From: a virus
Direction: 5' to 3' (one strand)
IMG/VR virus record: IMGVR_UViG_3300025087_000123
Coordinates: 1-45,652 of that record
Length of the DNA: 45,652 nucleotides
The first letter of the stretch is position 1. Every line of letters starts with the position of its first letter. A program made the position numbers and the translations under genes. Below are positions 33,834 through 42,961 of this stretch, piece by piece. The notes below the pieces were generated by a model. The model made no database searches, was not told the origin of the DNA, and was given only the letters and a program-made list of their open reading frames with translations.

Positions 33834-34199
33834 TTAAACATTCATATTATCAAGTTTGGCCTGGTCTAGACGGATTGAGTTATTTATGGCTTTTACAGTT
33901 GCTCTTAACCCCATTATTTTTACTTTATTTAATGCTCCACCCGCTTTTTCTAATTGTTCAATTTTAACAAATATCTTCTTTTTTTGTTCTCTCATTTTCT
34001 GGATATTTTTCTTAACAGCATCTTTTTTCTTGTTTTTCCCCCCTAATCCTAGATAATCTTTTGTATGGATTAACTCTTTCTTTACCTTTTTGAGGTGCTT
34101 TTTAATGCCCGCTTGATGCAATAATTGTAAATAAGAAGCTTCTTTATAATTTCCATTTTTTTCGAGTTCAATCATTATTTTTTCGATTGTGTTAGACAT
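33834..34199 (-). CDS. small basic helical protein with N-terminal helical motif
   Basis: The 121-aa protein starts MSNTIEKIMIELEKNGNYKE then ASYLQLLHQAG, the same KEASxLxxLxQ unit as the 33787 gene, then a lysine-rich helical region (KKHLKKVKKELIHTKDYLGL, KKNIQKMREQKKKIFVKIEQ). There is no membrane segment. I chose ATG 34199, after the upstream gene's stop at 34213, over an in-frame ATG at 34238 that overlaps it. High basic charge suggests DNA contact or packaging in the head, which is unproven. Confidence 0.5.
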   Translation of the reverse strand: MSNTIEKIMIELEKNGNYKEASYLQLLHQAGIKKHLKKVKKELIHTKDYLGLGGKNKKKDAVKKNIQKMREQKKKIFVKIEQLEKAGGALNKVKIMGLRATVKAINNSIRLDQAKLDNMNV

Positions 34200-34212
34200 A
34201 AATATTTTCTCT

Positions 34213-35169
34213 TTAAGGTATTCTTGTGTAATTATCATATCCTTGAACCAGACGGCATGTCAGGTCATGACTTATTAATATTCCAGAAGGTCTGTTAGAT
34301 TTAACCTCTGTGACTTTCCATCTCTGGCCTTCTTCTAAATTACTTGCTTTATCTGTACTTTTTACAACCATAAAATCTTCAGGTGTCACCACAGATATGG
34401 TGCTATCTAACCAGGGAGATATTGTATTTATTGATTCAAAAATACCGAATTCTGCTAATGTTTTACTCTCAGAATATGTAGGAACATCCGCTTTTATGGT
34501 AATATCTTCTCGTATTCTATAACGAATATAAATATTGTTTAACAATGGTAAATTTATTTCTGGATTTATCCTTTTAAAGGTAATCCTCATCGTGAGCTTG
34601 TTTTGTGTCAGAAGACTTTCTAAGTTTTCATGGTTTAATGTTAGCCATCTAACACCTGTTTGGTCATAAATTTCAAATATGAGGCTATTACCTTCTTCTA
34701 AATTACCGGTGTAGGTGTCTATACTTTCTACAATCCCCACATTTTTTCTTATGGGTATATCTGTGACAATATAACCTTTTGTTGCTGTTCCTAATAAAGA
34801 AAAAGGAACAGGTCTCATTTGTAGAGAATAATCTGGTATCACATTTACCATGACAGTAGATGGGGATGTTACATCAATTATTTCTGTTAAACAACCAAAT
34901 TTATTATAGCCACCAACCAACCCCACACCCCAGCAAGCTGTACATAATGAATCTGGACCTGCTTCTATACCCCAACATGAACAACGTCTTCCTGATAATA
35001 ATCGTTGATAGAAATGAAATAAAACCTTATCGGTATCTACCACAGACATATTTCTTTCTTTAACAATAGGCAATAACTGTTCCTTCATTATCTTTCGAGC
35101 ATTATACTCTGTATCTAACAAAGGGTTTGTTGCACGAGTTCTTGTTTCTATATATTCTTTAGTTGCCAT
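34213..35169 (-). CDS. probable virion structural protein with zinc-binding motif
   Basis: The 318-aa protein has a helical N-terminus (YNARKIMKEQLLPIVKERNM) and a cysteine cluster RRCSCWGIEAGPDSLCTACW then GVGLVGGYNKFGC at about residues 61-93, a layout seen in DnaJ-like zinc knuckles and in uncharacterised phage virion proteins. The rest is beta-rich (DYSLQMRPVPFSLLG, LTMRITFKRINPEINLPLLN). It is the first gene of the minus-strand block. Only a weak ribosome-binding site is seen. A baseplate or tail role is plausible. Confidence 0.5.
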   Translation of the reverse strand: MATKEYIETRTRATNPLLDTEYNARKIMKEQLLPIVKERNMSVVDTDKVLFHFYQRLLSGRRCSCWGIEAGPDSLCTACWGVGLVGGYNKFGCLTEIIDVTSPSTVMVNVIPDYSLQMRPVPFSLLGTATKGYIVTDIPIRKNVGIVESIDTYTGNLEEGNSLIFEIYDQTGVRWLTLNHENLESLLTQNKLTMRITFKRINPEINLPLLNNIYIRYRIREDITIKADVPTYSESKTLAEFGIFESINTISPWLDSTISVVTPEDFMVVKSTDKASNLEEGQRWKVTEVKSNRPSGILISHDLTCRLVQGYDNYTRIP

Positions 35170-35277
35170 TGTAATCGTTATTGTTGTTTATATTGGTATT
35201 AAGAATTAATTGATAATTAATCTAACTTCTAAAATAATAACCTTGATCCTATTTTATTTAGTGTTACGAGTATATCT

Positions 35278-35883
35278 ATGAAAAAATCGGTGAGAATTCT
35301 TAATATAGACCTGATAGATAAAGACAAAAAAGATGTATTTTTGAGAAAAATTACAGATATTGTGGAAAAGATAGGTGCATCGATACCATTTTTTAGATCA
35401 TTGATAATAACGGGTGTTGATAGCGATAAATTATTTTCTATTTATGGTGATGTAGAGATACCTGCAAAGAGAATAAACGAGACGGTGGAAACAAGAGAAT
35501 TTACAATAGACATCTTGAAAGAATTTGGCTTTGTTTCAGATTTGCAGAGTAAAAATACTTATGGTAAGTATACTCGTATGCAAGAATGGAAGAATGTTTG
35601 TCATAAAAAAGAAGGAGTTCAAATTCCTCTAGATGAAGATAAATTATTGTATGTGGGGAAAGCTTGGTCTGATACTTTTGCAGAGATGATGCTTCCTCTA
35701 TTTGGAATAGAACAAACTCTTGAGGTTAACAAACAAAGATTTTTATTGAGTTTTTATTTGAAGAACATAAAGCCGATCATACCATCGCTTGATTTCTTAA
35801 AATATACAACCATGATGTTTGATCCTGATCTAACAGAGGAGGAAACCGATGATATATCTTTTTCTAGGAAGATAAGGGGTTAA
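35278..35883 (+). CDS. hypothetical protein upstream of terminase large subunit
   Basis: The 201-aa protein is not recognised. It is mixed helical/strand (FLRKITDIVEKIGASIPFFR, REFTIDILKEFGFVSDLQSK) with no HTH that I can make out. Its place 4 bases before the terminase large subunit gene would suit a small terminase or packaging cofactor, but the sequence does not show the usual DNA-binding plus coiled-coil plan, so I leave that open. GAG at -11 is the only ribosome-binding hint. Confidence 0.5.
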   Translation: MKKSVRILNIDLIDKDKKDVFLRKITDIVEKIGASIPFFRSLIITGVDSDKLFSIYGDVEIPAKRINETVETREFTIDILKEFGFVSDLQSKNTYGKYTRMQEWKNVCHKKEGVQIPLDEDKLLYVGKAWSDTFAEMMLPLFGIEQTLEVNKQRFLLSFYLKNIKPIIPSLDFLKYTTMMFDPDLTEEETDDISFSRKIRG

Positions 35884-35887
35884 TTTT

Positions 35888-38140
35888 ATGAAAAGAAGAC
35901 AAAATGATCAAGATCAAGATATAGATTATGAGCTTCATGATTTTAGCAAAGATTTTCCAGATTATGCTAAAAAATCGGATACTCGAAGAAAAGATGGATC
36001 AGAGGTATTCGATCCAGAAAAGATGGTTGATGAGGTTATCAAACACGGTTTTGATTCTTCTGTATTATCTGAAATTGATGATTCTTATTTTAGAAATAGA
36101 CGTGCTAAAAATGTTTTGGATTGGATTACCCAAAAAGAATATCTAGGGATAGCAACAGTATACCCCGTACAGGTAATGGCTTTATTGAAATTGTTTGCTG
36201 ATTACTGCCCTAAATGTTCTGACTATAATTTTCTCAATAATCTTTTTGATGAAAGTCTCGATGAAATAAGAGATAGAGTGCAGGTTTTTAAGGATGGTAT
36301 ATGCCCAAAATGTCATAGCACAAGACTTGATTTTATGCCTGATTATAACCCTAATGCTCGAAAAGATTATTTTTTACCAAAACCCATAGAACTCGTGGGT
36401 GTAGCAGGTCAACGTTCTGGAAAAACTTTTCTTGTGGCCGCAGCAGCTACTTATGTAGAGCATCTTTTTGTAACCCTGCCTTTTCCAGCAAATTATTTTG
36501 GTCTAGGAAGTAGTACTACATTTTATATGACATTTTGTGCTGTTACGGCTACACAAGCATATGATAATTTATGGAATGAGTTTAAGGGGATGTATCTTGA
36601 TTCTTCTTGGTTTAAAGAATATAACCGATTTTTAATAGAGCAATCTAAACGTTTGGGTGTAAACCCACTGGTCCGTATTTTGGATGCAGCCATTATTTAT
36701 GTTAATAAGCGTATTTCATCCTCCGTAGCAGCCGCAGATACGAGGGCTCTTCGTGGTTATACTAGATTTTTTGCAGCAATAGACGAATTGGGCTGGTTTG
36801 ATGCAGAAGCATCCAGCCTAAAGATAAAAGCCAATGCTAATGGTACCTATGCAGCTTTATCACATTCACTTCTTACCGTAAGAACTTCAGCTAATTATCT
36901 TATGACCAGAGGTGTTGTAAATCCTCCTACCGGATACATGTGTAATGTGTCTTCTCCAAGTTGTGTTAATGATAAAATAATGCAACTTCTCAGGAGAAGT
37001 GATTTCGATACTACAAAGACAGCCTTTCATAAAGCCACCTGGGAGATGAATCCTAGAATAAAAGAGAATGACCCCGATCTACAAGCAGAAAGAGAGGAGA
37101 ATGAGGCAGACTTTGACCGTGATTATAGGGCGACTCCCCCAATAACAACAAATCCATTTATACCAGTTGGAACTGCTTTAAGCAATGTTTATAAATTTAT
37201 TGATGAGGATGTAAATCCAGCAATAATATTGCCTGTTCTTTATCAAGATATAGATGGAGATAAAGGTGGTGGAGCACAGTTTTTATATTCAGAACTTCCA
37301 GAAATGCTAAATCTAGATAGGTCGGTACCTCGTTGTTTGGCCGTTGATGCTGGTGAGACAAATAACAGTTATGCTCTAACATTATTATCATTTTTACCGC
37401 ACACAACGGTGGCTGTACCCGATCTCTTGATGGAATTATCCCCAAAATATCATAAACCTGAGGGGATGCCTGTTAAATTGGTGGTTAAATTTTCTTATGT
37501 TTTCGACTATGTTATAGAACCCTTGGTTAGATCATTAAATATAGTACATGTATTATTTGATAGGTGGAATTCAGCACAACAAATATCAGAATTAGAGGAT
37601 ATTGTAGCAGATGCTGGTAAAAAGACTATTGTGACAAGACATTCTCTTGATTGGCAAGATATGAAAGGAGTTAGAGACAAAATAATTATGGGGAATGTCC
37701 GATCTTCAAAACCCCAAATGAGTTTTGAGGAAGCAATGAGAAATCCAGAAAATGTGGCTATGAAGGATCCTTTGGCTCATTTAATTTATCAGGTATTTGC
37801 CGTTAGAAACGTTGGTCACAAAGTGTATAAACCTATGAGTGGTACTGATGATCTCTGGAGATGTTTGGCTCTTGGGGTTAGATTTATGTTTCATGTTGAT
37901 AGGAGAGAGGGGGATAATTCAGAGTTATATTTAAACTCTGGCTCAGTTGAATATAATAGACGAACCCCAAAGAGAGATAATAGAATTATCACTGTCTCTA
38001 GAAGCAATTATCTTTCTAATAGAGACAAGTTTCATAATAATAAAGGTGTTAACACAACAGTTTTGAGGACATCTTCCAGCATAAGACGAGAAAGTCCTTT
38101 TATATCGGTTATTAATAATGAATATTATAACAATAGATAG
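35888..38140 (+). CDS. terL: terminase large subunit
   Basis: This is the DNA-packaging motor ATPase and headful/cos nuclease. The 750-aa protein has a Walker A GQRSGKT (residues 174-180), a Walker B with catalytic glutamate FFAAIDELGW (Asp299-Glu300), and a C-terminal RNase H-like nuclease whose first acid is in CLAVDAGETNNSYAL (Asp487) with a second in VLFDRWNSAQ. The N-terminal 150 residues include two CPKC pairs (107-110, 139-142) that probably form a zinc ribbon, an addition to the usual terminase. It opens the packaging/head operon and is followed by a small zinc-ribbon gene and the portal. Confidence 0.9.
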   Translation: MKRRQNDQDQDIDYELHDFSKDFPDYAKKSDTRRKDGSEVFDPEKMVDEVIKHGFDSSVLSEIDDSYFRNRRAKNVLDWITQKEYLGIATVYPVQVMALLKLFADYCPKCSDYNFLNNLFDESLDEIRDRVQVFKDGICPKCHSTRLDFMPDYNPNARKDYFLPKPIELVGVAGQRSGKTFLVAAAATYVEHLFVTLPFPANYFGLGSSTTFYMTFCAVTATQAYDNLWNEFKGMYLDSSWFKEYNRFLIEQSKRLGVNPLVRILDAAIIYVNKRISSSVAAADTRALRGYTRFFAAIDELGWFDAEASSLKIKANANGTYAALSHSLLTVRTSANYLMTRGVVNPPTGYMCNVSSPSCVNDKIMQLLRRSDFDTTKTAFHKATWEMNPRIKENDPDLQAEREENEADFDRDYRATPPITTNPFIPVGTALSNVYKFIDEDVNPAIILPVLYQDIDGDKGGGAQFLYSELPEMLNLDRSVPRCLAVDAGETNNSYALTLLSFLPHTTVAVPDLLMELSPKYHKPEGMPVKLVVKFSYVFDYVIEPLVRSLNIVHVLFDRWNSAQQISELEDIVADAGKKTIVTRHSLDWQDMKGVRDKIIMGNVRSSKPQMSFEEAMRNPENVAMKDPLAHLIYQVFAVRNVGHKVYKPMSGTDDLWRCLALGVRFMFHVDRREGDNSELYLNSGSVEYNRRTPKRDNRIITVSRSNYLSNRDKFHNNKGVNTTVLRTSSSIRRESPFISVINNEYYNNR

Positions 38141-38152
38141 GAGAATATTATC

Positions 38153-38527
38153 ATGCAAAAATTAATAGACATTGTTTATAGAGCAGTCACAGGATCAAAA
38201 GCAGAGGTTATATATCGAGAATTGAAAGGAATGGGATATCCAGATAAAATAGAGGACAAGGAAGTTTCAGATATTGTTGCCATGTCTAAAGAATTAGATA
38301 ATTCAGAAACCGAGCGTTTATCTTCTTTTGATAAATTGATGAGAACTTCTAGCAAAACATCAATTCTCGGTTCAGATAAATTTAATTTTATTTTTGACAA
38401 TGAAAATAAAAGCACTAAAGCATGTAAAAACTGTGGTGGTGGGCTAAGTTCGATATCTTTAGCCTCCCAGAAAGCGGCATTATATTGTGAGGTGTGCAAA
38501 ATAGCTTATAACCCAGAAGCAATTTAA
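38153..38527 (+). CDS. small zinc-ribbon protein between terminase and portal
   Basis: The 124-aa protein has a helical N-terminal part (DIVYRAVTGSKAEVIYRELK), a Ser/Thr-rich middle, and a C-terminal zinc ribbon KACKNCGGGL with LYCEVCKIAY. ATAGGAGAAT precedes the ATG. It lies 12 bases after terL and 10 before the portal gene, so it is co-expressed with them. It may be a head-packaging accessory protein; I do not recognise a family. Confidence 0.6.
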   Translation: MQKLIDIVYRAVTGSKAEVIYRELKGMGYPDKIEDKEVSDIVAMSKELDNSETERLSSFDKLMRTSSKTSILGSDKFNFIFDNENKSTKACKNCGGGLSSISLASQKAALYCEVCKIAYNPEAI

Positions 38528-38537
38528 GGTTAAATTT

Positions 38538-40505
38538 ATGTTTTCTAAAAAACAGCATAATAGATATGGATCGGCCTCTTATGGATCTAAAGATGTAAGG
38601 AGAGGGTCTTATAATATCAATCGTTTTAATCCACAACGGTTTTCCCTAGAAGCGGGTTCTATCGTAGAACAGTCTCTTCCTAGAGACCCCGTGGGCTTAA
38701 ATAAATTACACAAAATGATTTATTTAAGGGGGTCAATAGCTGGACCAGCCGTTGATCTGTATAAGACACTTCCTTGGTCTGATTGGACTATCTCCGGTTT
38801 GAAAGATCCCAAAATAAAACGTATTTATGAAGATTGCTTAAATGCTTTAGATGTCAAGGGGTTGATGCCTCATATAACTGGTGAATATTTAATTTTTGGT
38901 AGAAGTATTGTTTCATTATTGTTTGATGAGACAAAGGGGTATTTTACAAGTTCAATAGTACAAGATCAAGATTTTTGTAGGATAACACCAATATTTGTCG
39001 AGGGATTTGACCCTAAAATTGATGTTATGCCTACACCGGGGATGAGACAATTTATAGCCTCAAAGGATCCCAGAGATTTAGAGGCTAAAAAACGTCTTCC
39101 TAAAGAATTGTTAAAGCAACTTCGAACAAATAGCTATATACCTTTAGAACCGGCTAATACTTTATTTTTACCAAGAAGAGCATTTGGTACAGATCATCTA
39201 GGAACTTCTTATTATTCTAGATTGATAGATACCTGGGCTTTAAGGGTGGGTTTGATAAATGCTCAATTAATACAGGTTAAAAGAAGAGCTGGTGCTATTC
39301 GTCATGCAGTTGTTGGCACGGATAATTGGGAGCCAAATTCAGATGAGATGGAAGATATTGCGGGTACAATTTTGCAAGCAGATGAAGATCCTGTTGGGGC
39401 AGTTATTGTCACCAGACAGGGTGTAGAAATAGGGGAGGTTCCTGGTGCTGGCGGGGGTGCAGTATGGAAAATGGCTGATGAATGGTCATACATTATGGAG
39501 ACAGAACTTAGATCTTTAGGTTTAAGTGAAACTTTTCTAACGGGTGATGCTACTTATGGTCAATTAGAGATGGCAACATCAGCTTTTGTAGAACAATTAC
39601 TTGCCCTCAGATGGTATTTAACCAAGAAAACTATTATTGATAAAATATTGACGACTGTAGCTAGAGTCAACCAAATATATAAAACTACATCATCTGAGCT
39701 GGATTTAGGTATAAGGACAAGTGTGTCTTTACGTGCTAAAACTGAAGAAGTTGGTTTTGAGGATTTGTTGTTACCGAGGTTTGAATGGAATAAGAAATTT
39801 AAACCAATTTCTGATGAAACTTATATGGGTATTTTAGGTACTATGGAAGAGAAAGGTCTTCCTGTAACACTTCAATCGTGGGCAACAGCTGGTGGATTTG
39901 ATATAGATAGAGAAATGGATCTGTTACCAGAAGACATTAAATTAAGAAAAAAAGTCTCTGAGTATAAAAAGAAAATACCTAATTCGGGCGGTGATGATGA
40001 ATTCGGTGGTGGAGATTTTGGAGGGGGTGGGGATGAGACAGAAGCTTCTCATAAATTACAGTCCAAAGATCCTATGTGGAAAAATGGAAAATTTATAGAT
40101 TTAGACATCAACACTTTTTCTAATATTTTAGCAAGAAGCTTTACAAGTAAAGAGTTACAGGAATTGTCCGCAAAAGATAATAGAAAGGAGATAATTTCTG
40201 AAAAAATAGGTCAGAGAAATGCTGAATTATCTGAAGTGATGTTAATGCGCTTAGGTGTTTTTAAACCAAGAGAAATTTCACCCGAGATAAATAATGAAGT
40301 TGTTAGGTGGATTATTGATTCAGATATATCAGGACAAGAGATGCTTAGAGAGTTATATAAATTATCTAAGATAAGTAGAAATGGTAAAACTGTTTCATCG
40401 AGAGAAATGTCCGGTTTGTTGTCATCAGCTGCATGTACCTGTGGTAAAGAAATTGGTGATCAGCCTGATAAATCTCATTTATTGTTGTCTGGTGCAATAG
40501 ATTAA
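38538..40505 (+). CDS. portal protein
   Basis: The 655-aa protein forms the dodecameric ring at the packaging vertex. Evidence is position between terminase and protease, length, and portal-like sequence: MIYLRGSIAGPAVDLYKTLP, ITGEYLIFGRSIVSLLFDE, a WALRVGLINAQLIQVKRRAG helix and the conserved GDATYGQLEMATSAFVEQLL stretch. A glycine-aspartate linker (about residues 483-500, GGDFGGGGDE) joins an extra C-terminal region of about 155 residues with CTCG near its end. The ribosome-binding site is weak, so coupling to the upstream gene is likely. Confidence 0.8.
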   Translation: MFSKKQHNRYGSASYGSKDVRRGSYNINRFNPQRFSLEAGSIVEQSLPRDPVGLNKLHKMIYLRGSIAGPAVDLYKTLPWSDWTISGLKDPKIKRIYEDCLNALDVKGLMPHITGEYLIFGRSIVSLLFDETKGYFTSSIVQDQDFCRITPIFVEGFDPKIDVMPTPGMRQFIASKDPRDLEAKKRLPKELLKQLRTNSYIPLEPANTLFLPRRAFGTDHLGTSYYSRLIDTWALRVGLINAQLIQVKRRAGAIRHAVVGTDNWEPNSDEMEDIAGTILQADEDPVGAVIVTRQGVEIGEVPGAGGGAVWKMADEWSYIMETELRSLGLSETFLTGDATYGQLEMATSAFVEQLLALRWYLTKKTIIDKILTTVARVNQIYKTTSSELDLGIRTSVSLRAKTEEVGFEDLLLPRFEWNKKFKPISDETYMGILGTMEEKGLPVTLQSWATAGGFDIDREMDLLPEDIKLRKKVSEYKKKIPNSGGDDEFGGGDFGGGGDETEASHKLQSKDPMWKNGKFIDLDINTFSNILARSFTSKELQELSAKDNRKEIISEKIGQRNAELSEVMLMRLGVFKPREISPEINNEVVRWIIDSDISGQEMLRELYKLSKISRNGKTVSSREMSGLLSSAACTCGKEIGDQPDKSHLLLSGAID

Positions 40506-40663
40506 TTTCAACACAGTCTCCTTTATTCCTCTTAAATATCTTTATTAGTCACCTCAAATGTTAAGACCTTGATTAATTCTTTTCTTAATAATTACAATAT
40601 TAAAGACAAACACTAAGTTTTAATAATTATGTGATATGTGTTTTTAAAAAAGCGAGTGATTTC
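40506..40663. promoter_or_regulatory. 158-base gap before the protease with promoter-like motif
   Basis: There is no gene in this gap. TTGATTAATTCTTTT at 40569-40583 shares the TGATTAATT core (40570-40578) with the motifs at 11738 and 13306, about 90 bases before the protease start. No hairpin with T-tract is present after the portal gene. Confidence 0.35.
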
Positions 40664-41413
40664 ATGAGCTATATGAATTTAGATAGATCAGGTTTTCAAG
40701 TTACAGGTGAATATCAATTATCCACCCAAATGTTCGAAGGATATAAATCAGAAATACAATCCAAAAGCGATGGAACAAGAGTGGCTGTAGCTAAAGCAGA
40801 TGGTATAGAATATGTATTAGATGTAGATTGGTTAAGAGCCGCATCGAAAACTTATCAAGTTTCAGATAATATTAAGGATTTTGTCTTTGTGGAAGTCCCT
40901 GGATTGACAATAGATATCCCTAATAGAAATATGGATGAGTTTGGTTATGATGTTGTGACAGAGTTTTCTCCCAGATCAGGACGTTTTGTATTTAGAACAT
41001 TTGTGGGAAAACCAACTTGCAAAGACCATAATAATAAAGATGTCACAAAAGCCGTGGGTATAAATTTTGATTCTTTTTTGGTGCCCTGGTCTAATGGTTA
41101 TTATAAGATAAAAACCTTGTCTGGTTTTGACCGGAGTAAGGACAGTATTCTTGCAAATGAGATACTTACCAAAAAAAGAATTGGTTATAGCATGGGAGCT
41201 CTCGTTGGTGAGAGCCGTTGTTCTATATGCAATGCAGTTTCATGTGTTCCTGCTCACAAACAGTGCATACACTTCCGCAACTATGGGAAGGGCAAACTTT
41301 TCCAGGGGAAGTTAATATATGATAGATGCAGATATGTTGAATTTATAGAGATGAGTTCTGTTCTGGACCCCGCTGACGTAACAGCCGTGGAAAATAAGCG
41401 GGTTTGGGAATAA
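40664..41413 (+). CDS. prohead maturation protease
   Basis: The 249-aa protein fits a head-maturation serine protease of the herpes-assemblin-like type. The probable catalytic His is in KPTCKDHNNKDVTKAVG and the catalytic Ser in RIGYSMGALVGESRCSICNA; between them is VGINFDSFLVPWSNGYYKIK. The pattern ending in EMSSVLDPADVTAVENKR (about residues 229-246) is also typical. A cysteine group (CSIC, CVPAHKQCIHF) probably binds zinc. It lies between portal and the scaffold-like gene, as expected. I chose ATG 40664 within an ORF open from GTG 40631, although its ribosome-binding site is weak. Confidence 0.75.
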   Translation: MSYMNLDRSGFQVTGEYQLSTQMFEGYKSEIQSKSDGTRVAVAKADGIEYVLDVDWLRAASKTYQVSDNIKDFVFVEVPGLTIDIPNRNMDEFGYDVVTEFSPRSGRFVFRTFVGKPTCKDHNNKDVTKAVGINFDSFLVPWSNGYYKIKTLSGFDRSKDSILANEILTKKRIGYSMGALVGESRCSICNAVSCVPAHKQCIHFRNYGKGKLFQGKLIYDRCRYVEFIEMSSVLDPADVTAVENKRVWE

Positions 41414-41467
41414 AAATTTTAGAATGAATAATTTTTCCACAAAACAATTATTAAGGAGTAATTACTA

Positions 41468-42856
41468 ATGATAACAAAATCTCCCGAGAACCTCAGAGAG
41501 TCAAGATTACAAAGGTTGGCTAATTATAATAGCCAAAAAAACGGGGTGGGAGGCAAGGATCAGAGGTCTGCAACAGGTTTTCCTATGAAATCAGTTACCT
41601 GGGACCCCGAGAAACAAGCCCCATCTTCTTCTGATTACTATGGAGCACCTCCTGATGCAGGTTTTGGTTATGGTGCTGCAAAGTGTACAGGATGTTCTAA
41701 AGTTATGGCCATTAGGTTGAAACCTCGTGATATGGGTATTGTACCAAAAGGAACACCTATTGTTAGCGAGAATTCTCAACCAGCTATTTATGAATCTTCT
41801 TTTTGCCCAGAGTGCGGGAACGAACTTGAAGTCGTTTCTGAACTTAAGGGGTTTATGCCCTCTGTTGATAAGTCAATAACTTATGGGAAATGTTCTGTTC
41901 ATGGGGAACAGGTTACAGCGAATTCTAATGGTAAAGAAAAGTGTGGTTTTTGCACAGCTTGTGGTCAACCGGTTAATGCTATTGAAGCATCGTTTACACA
42001 ATTTATTCCTTTTCTTGAAAAAGCTCCTGAGAAAATTGCAGCAAATCAAGTATCAATGCAACTTTTCAACAAAGATAGCAAGGATCCTCACTGGGTTATT
42101 ATGTTATCGGGTGATCCCTATGCTAAAGTAACTCTTTCTGAACAGTCAAGACCAGATGAGATTAGACCTATGTTTGTCTCTGAATCTTATAGAGATACAG
42201 TTTTAGAAGCATTGACAAAGATGCCAAGTTCACAGGTATTTGCTTCTATTAAAGCTAAGGTTTATTCAACTGTTATAGATAAAGAATCTTTGGCTGGTTC
42301 TATTAAAGATAGACTTCTCAAAGAAGGAAATAAAAAAATTCATCGCATGGTTGAAAGACATAAATCATGTTTAAATCTTGCCATTGAAGCAAGTTACAAG
42401 AATTATGATATTGATAACCCTTTAAAAGCAGCTATTTGTCAAACATTGATAGATTTTGGGATTGATAATGCTCATCGTCATGTAGAGGCTTCTTTCAAGA
42501 TTGGTTTCAAACCATTTATAGATAAAATATTCGCCCTTGCCGAAAAGTATTCTAAGATGAGCGATGAAGGTCTTGAACATTTCGCTACCCTCTTAAGAGA
42601 ATCTTCTGTCAGATTACCTGAAGATGTTATTGCTGAATCTTCTAGTGATGGAATTACTGCCAATTTTCAACCTGAGATAGTAATTTCTAATACTGAAGAA
42701 CAAGATTTAAAACACAGACTTACTAATGGAAATTTTCCAATAAGGATACAGGGAAGTAGAGACAATGCTCCAGCGTCTCTTAAAGACGATATCAGAGGAA
42801 AACTCCATCTTAATAAAAAGATGTATATGATCGAAGAATTGGACGAAGAAAAGTAG
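41468..42856 (+). CDS. head core/scaffold-like protein with zinc ribbons
   Basis: The 462-aa protein follows the protease and comes three genes before the major capsid protein, the position of a scaffold or head core protein. The N-terminal half has several cysteine pairs (CTGC near 75, CPEC near 115, CGFCTACG near 160). The second half is long-helical and charged (IKDRLLKEGNKKIHRMVERH, KIFALAEKYSKMSDEGLEHF), ending DELDEEK-like acidic. AAGGAGTAATTACTA precedes the ATG. It might instead be a minor head protein; scaffold is inferred from position and composition. Confidence 0.55.
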   Translation: MITKSPENLRESRLQRLANYNSQKNGVGGKDQRSATGFPMKSVTWDPEKQAPSSSDYYGAPPDAGFGYGAAKCTGCSKVMAIRLKPRDMGIVPKGTPIVSENSQPAIYESSFCPECGNELEVVSELKGFMPSVDKSITYGKCSVHGEQVTANSNGKEKCGFCTACGQPVNAIEASFTQFIPFLEKAPEKIAANQVSMQLFNKDSKDPHWVIMLSGDPYAKVTLSEQSRPDEIRPMFVSESYRDTVLEALTKMPSSQVFASIKAKVYSTVIDKESLAGSIKDRLLKEGNKKIHRMVERHKSCLNLAIEASYKNYDIDNPLKAAICQTLIDFGIDNAHRHVEASFKIGFKPFIDKIFALAEKYSKMSDEGLEHFATLLRESSVRLPEDVIAESSSDGITANFQPEIVISNTEEQDLKHRLTNGNFPIRIQGSRDNAPASLKDDIRGKLHLNKKMYMIEELDEEK

Positions 42857-42915
42857 AGTTGTGTTTTAACTTAAATTAGTTGTGATGAAAAATGAAACAA
42901 GATAGTTATTTAAGC

Positions 42916-42942
42916 AGAAAAGATAAAAGATAAATCTTTTCT
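42916..42942 (+). other. 9-bp perfect hairpin in the gap before the 42962 gene
   Basis: AGAAAAGAT (42916-42924) is the exact reverse complement of ATCTTTTCT (42934-42942), with a 9-base A-rich loop. It sits 7 bases before TAAGGAG, the ribosome-binding site of the next gene. There is no T-tract, so a leader or mRNA-processing element is more likely than a terminator. Confidence 0.55.
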
Positions 42943-42961
42943 CAATATAAGGAGATTAAAA

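Noticed and set aside
35278-35883. Small terminase subunit
   Set aside because: Only the position fits. No helix-turn-helix or coiled-coil oligomerisation plan is visible in the sequence.
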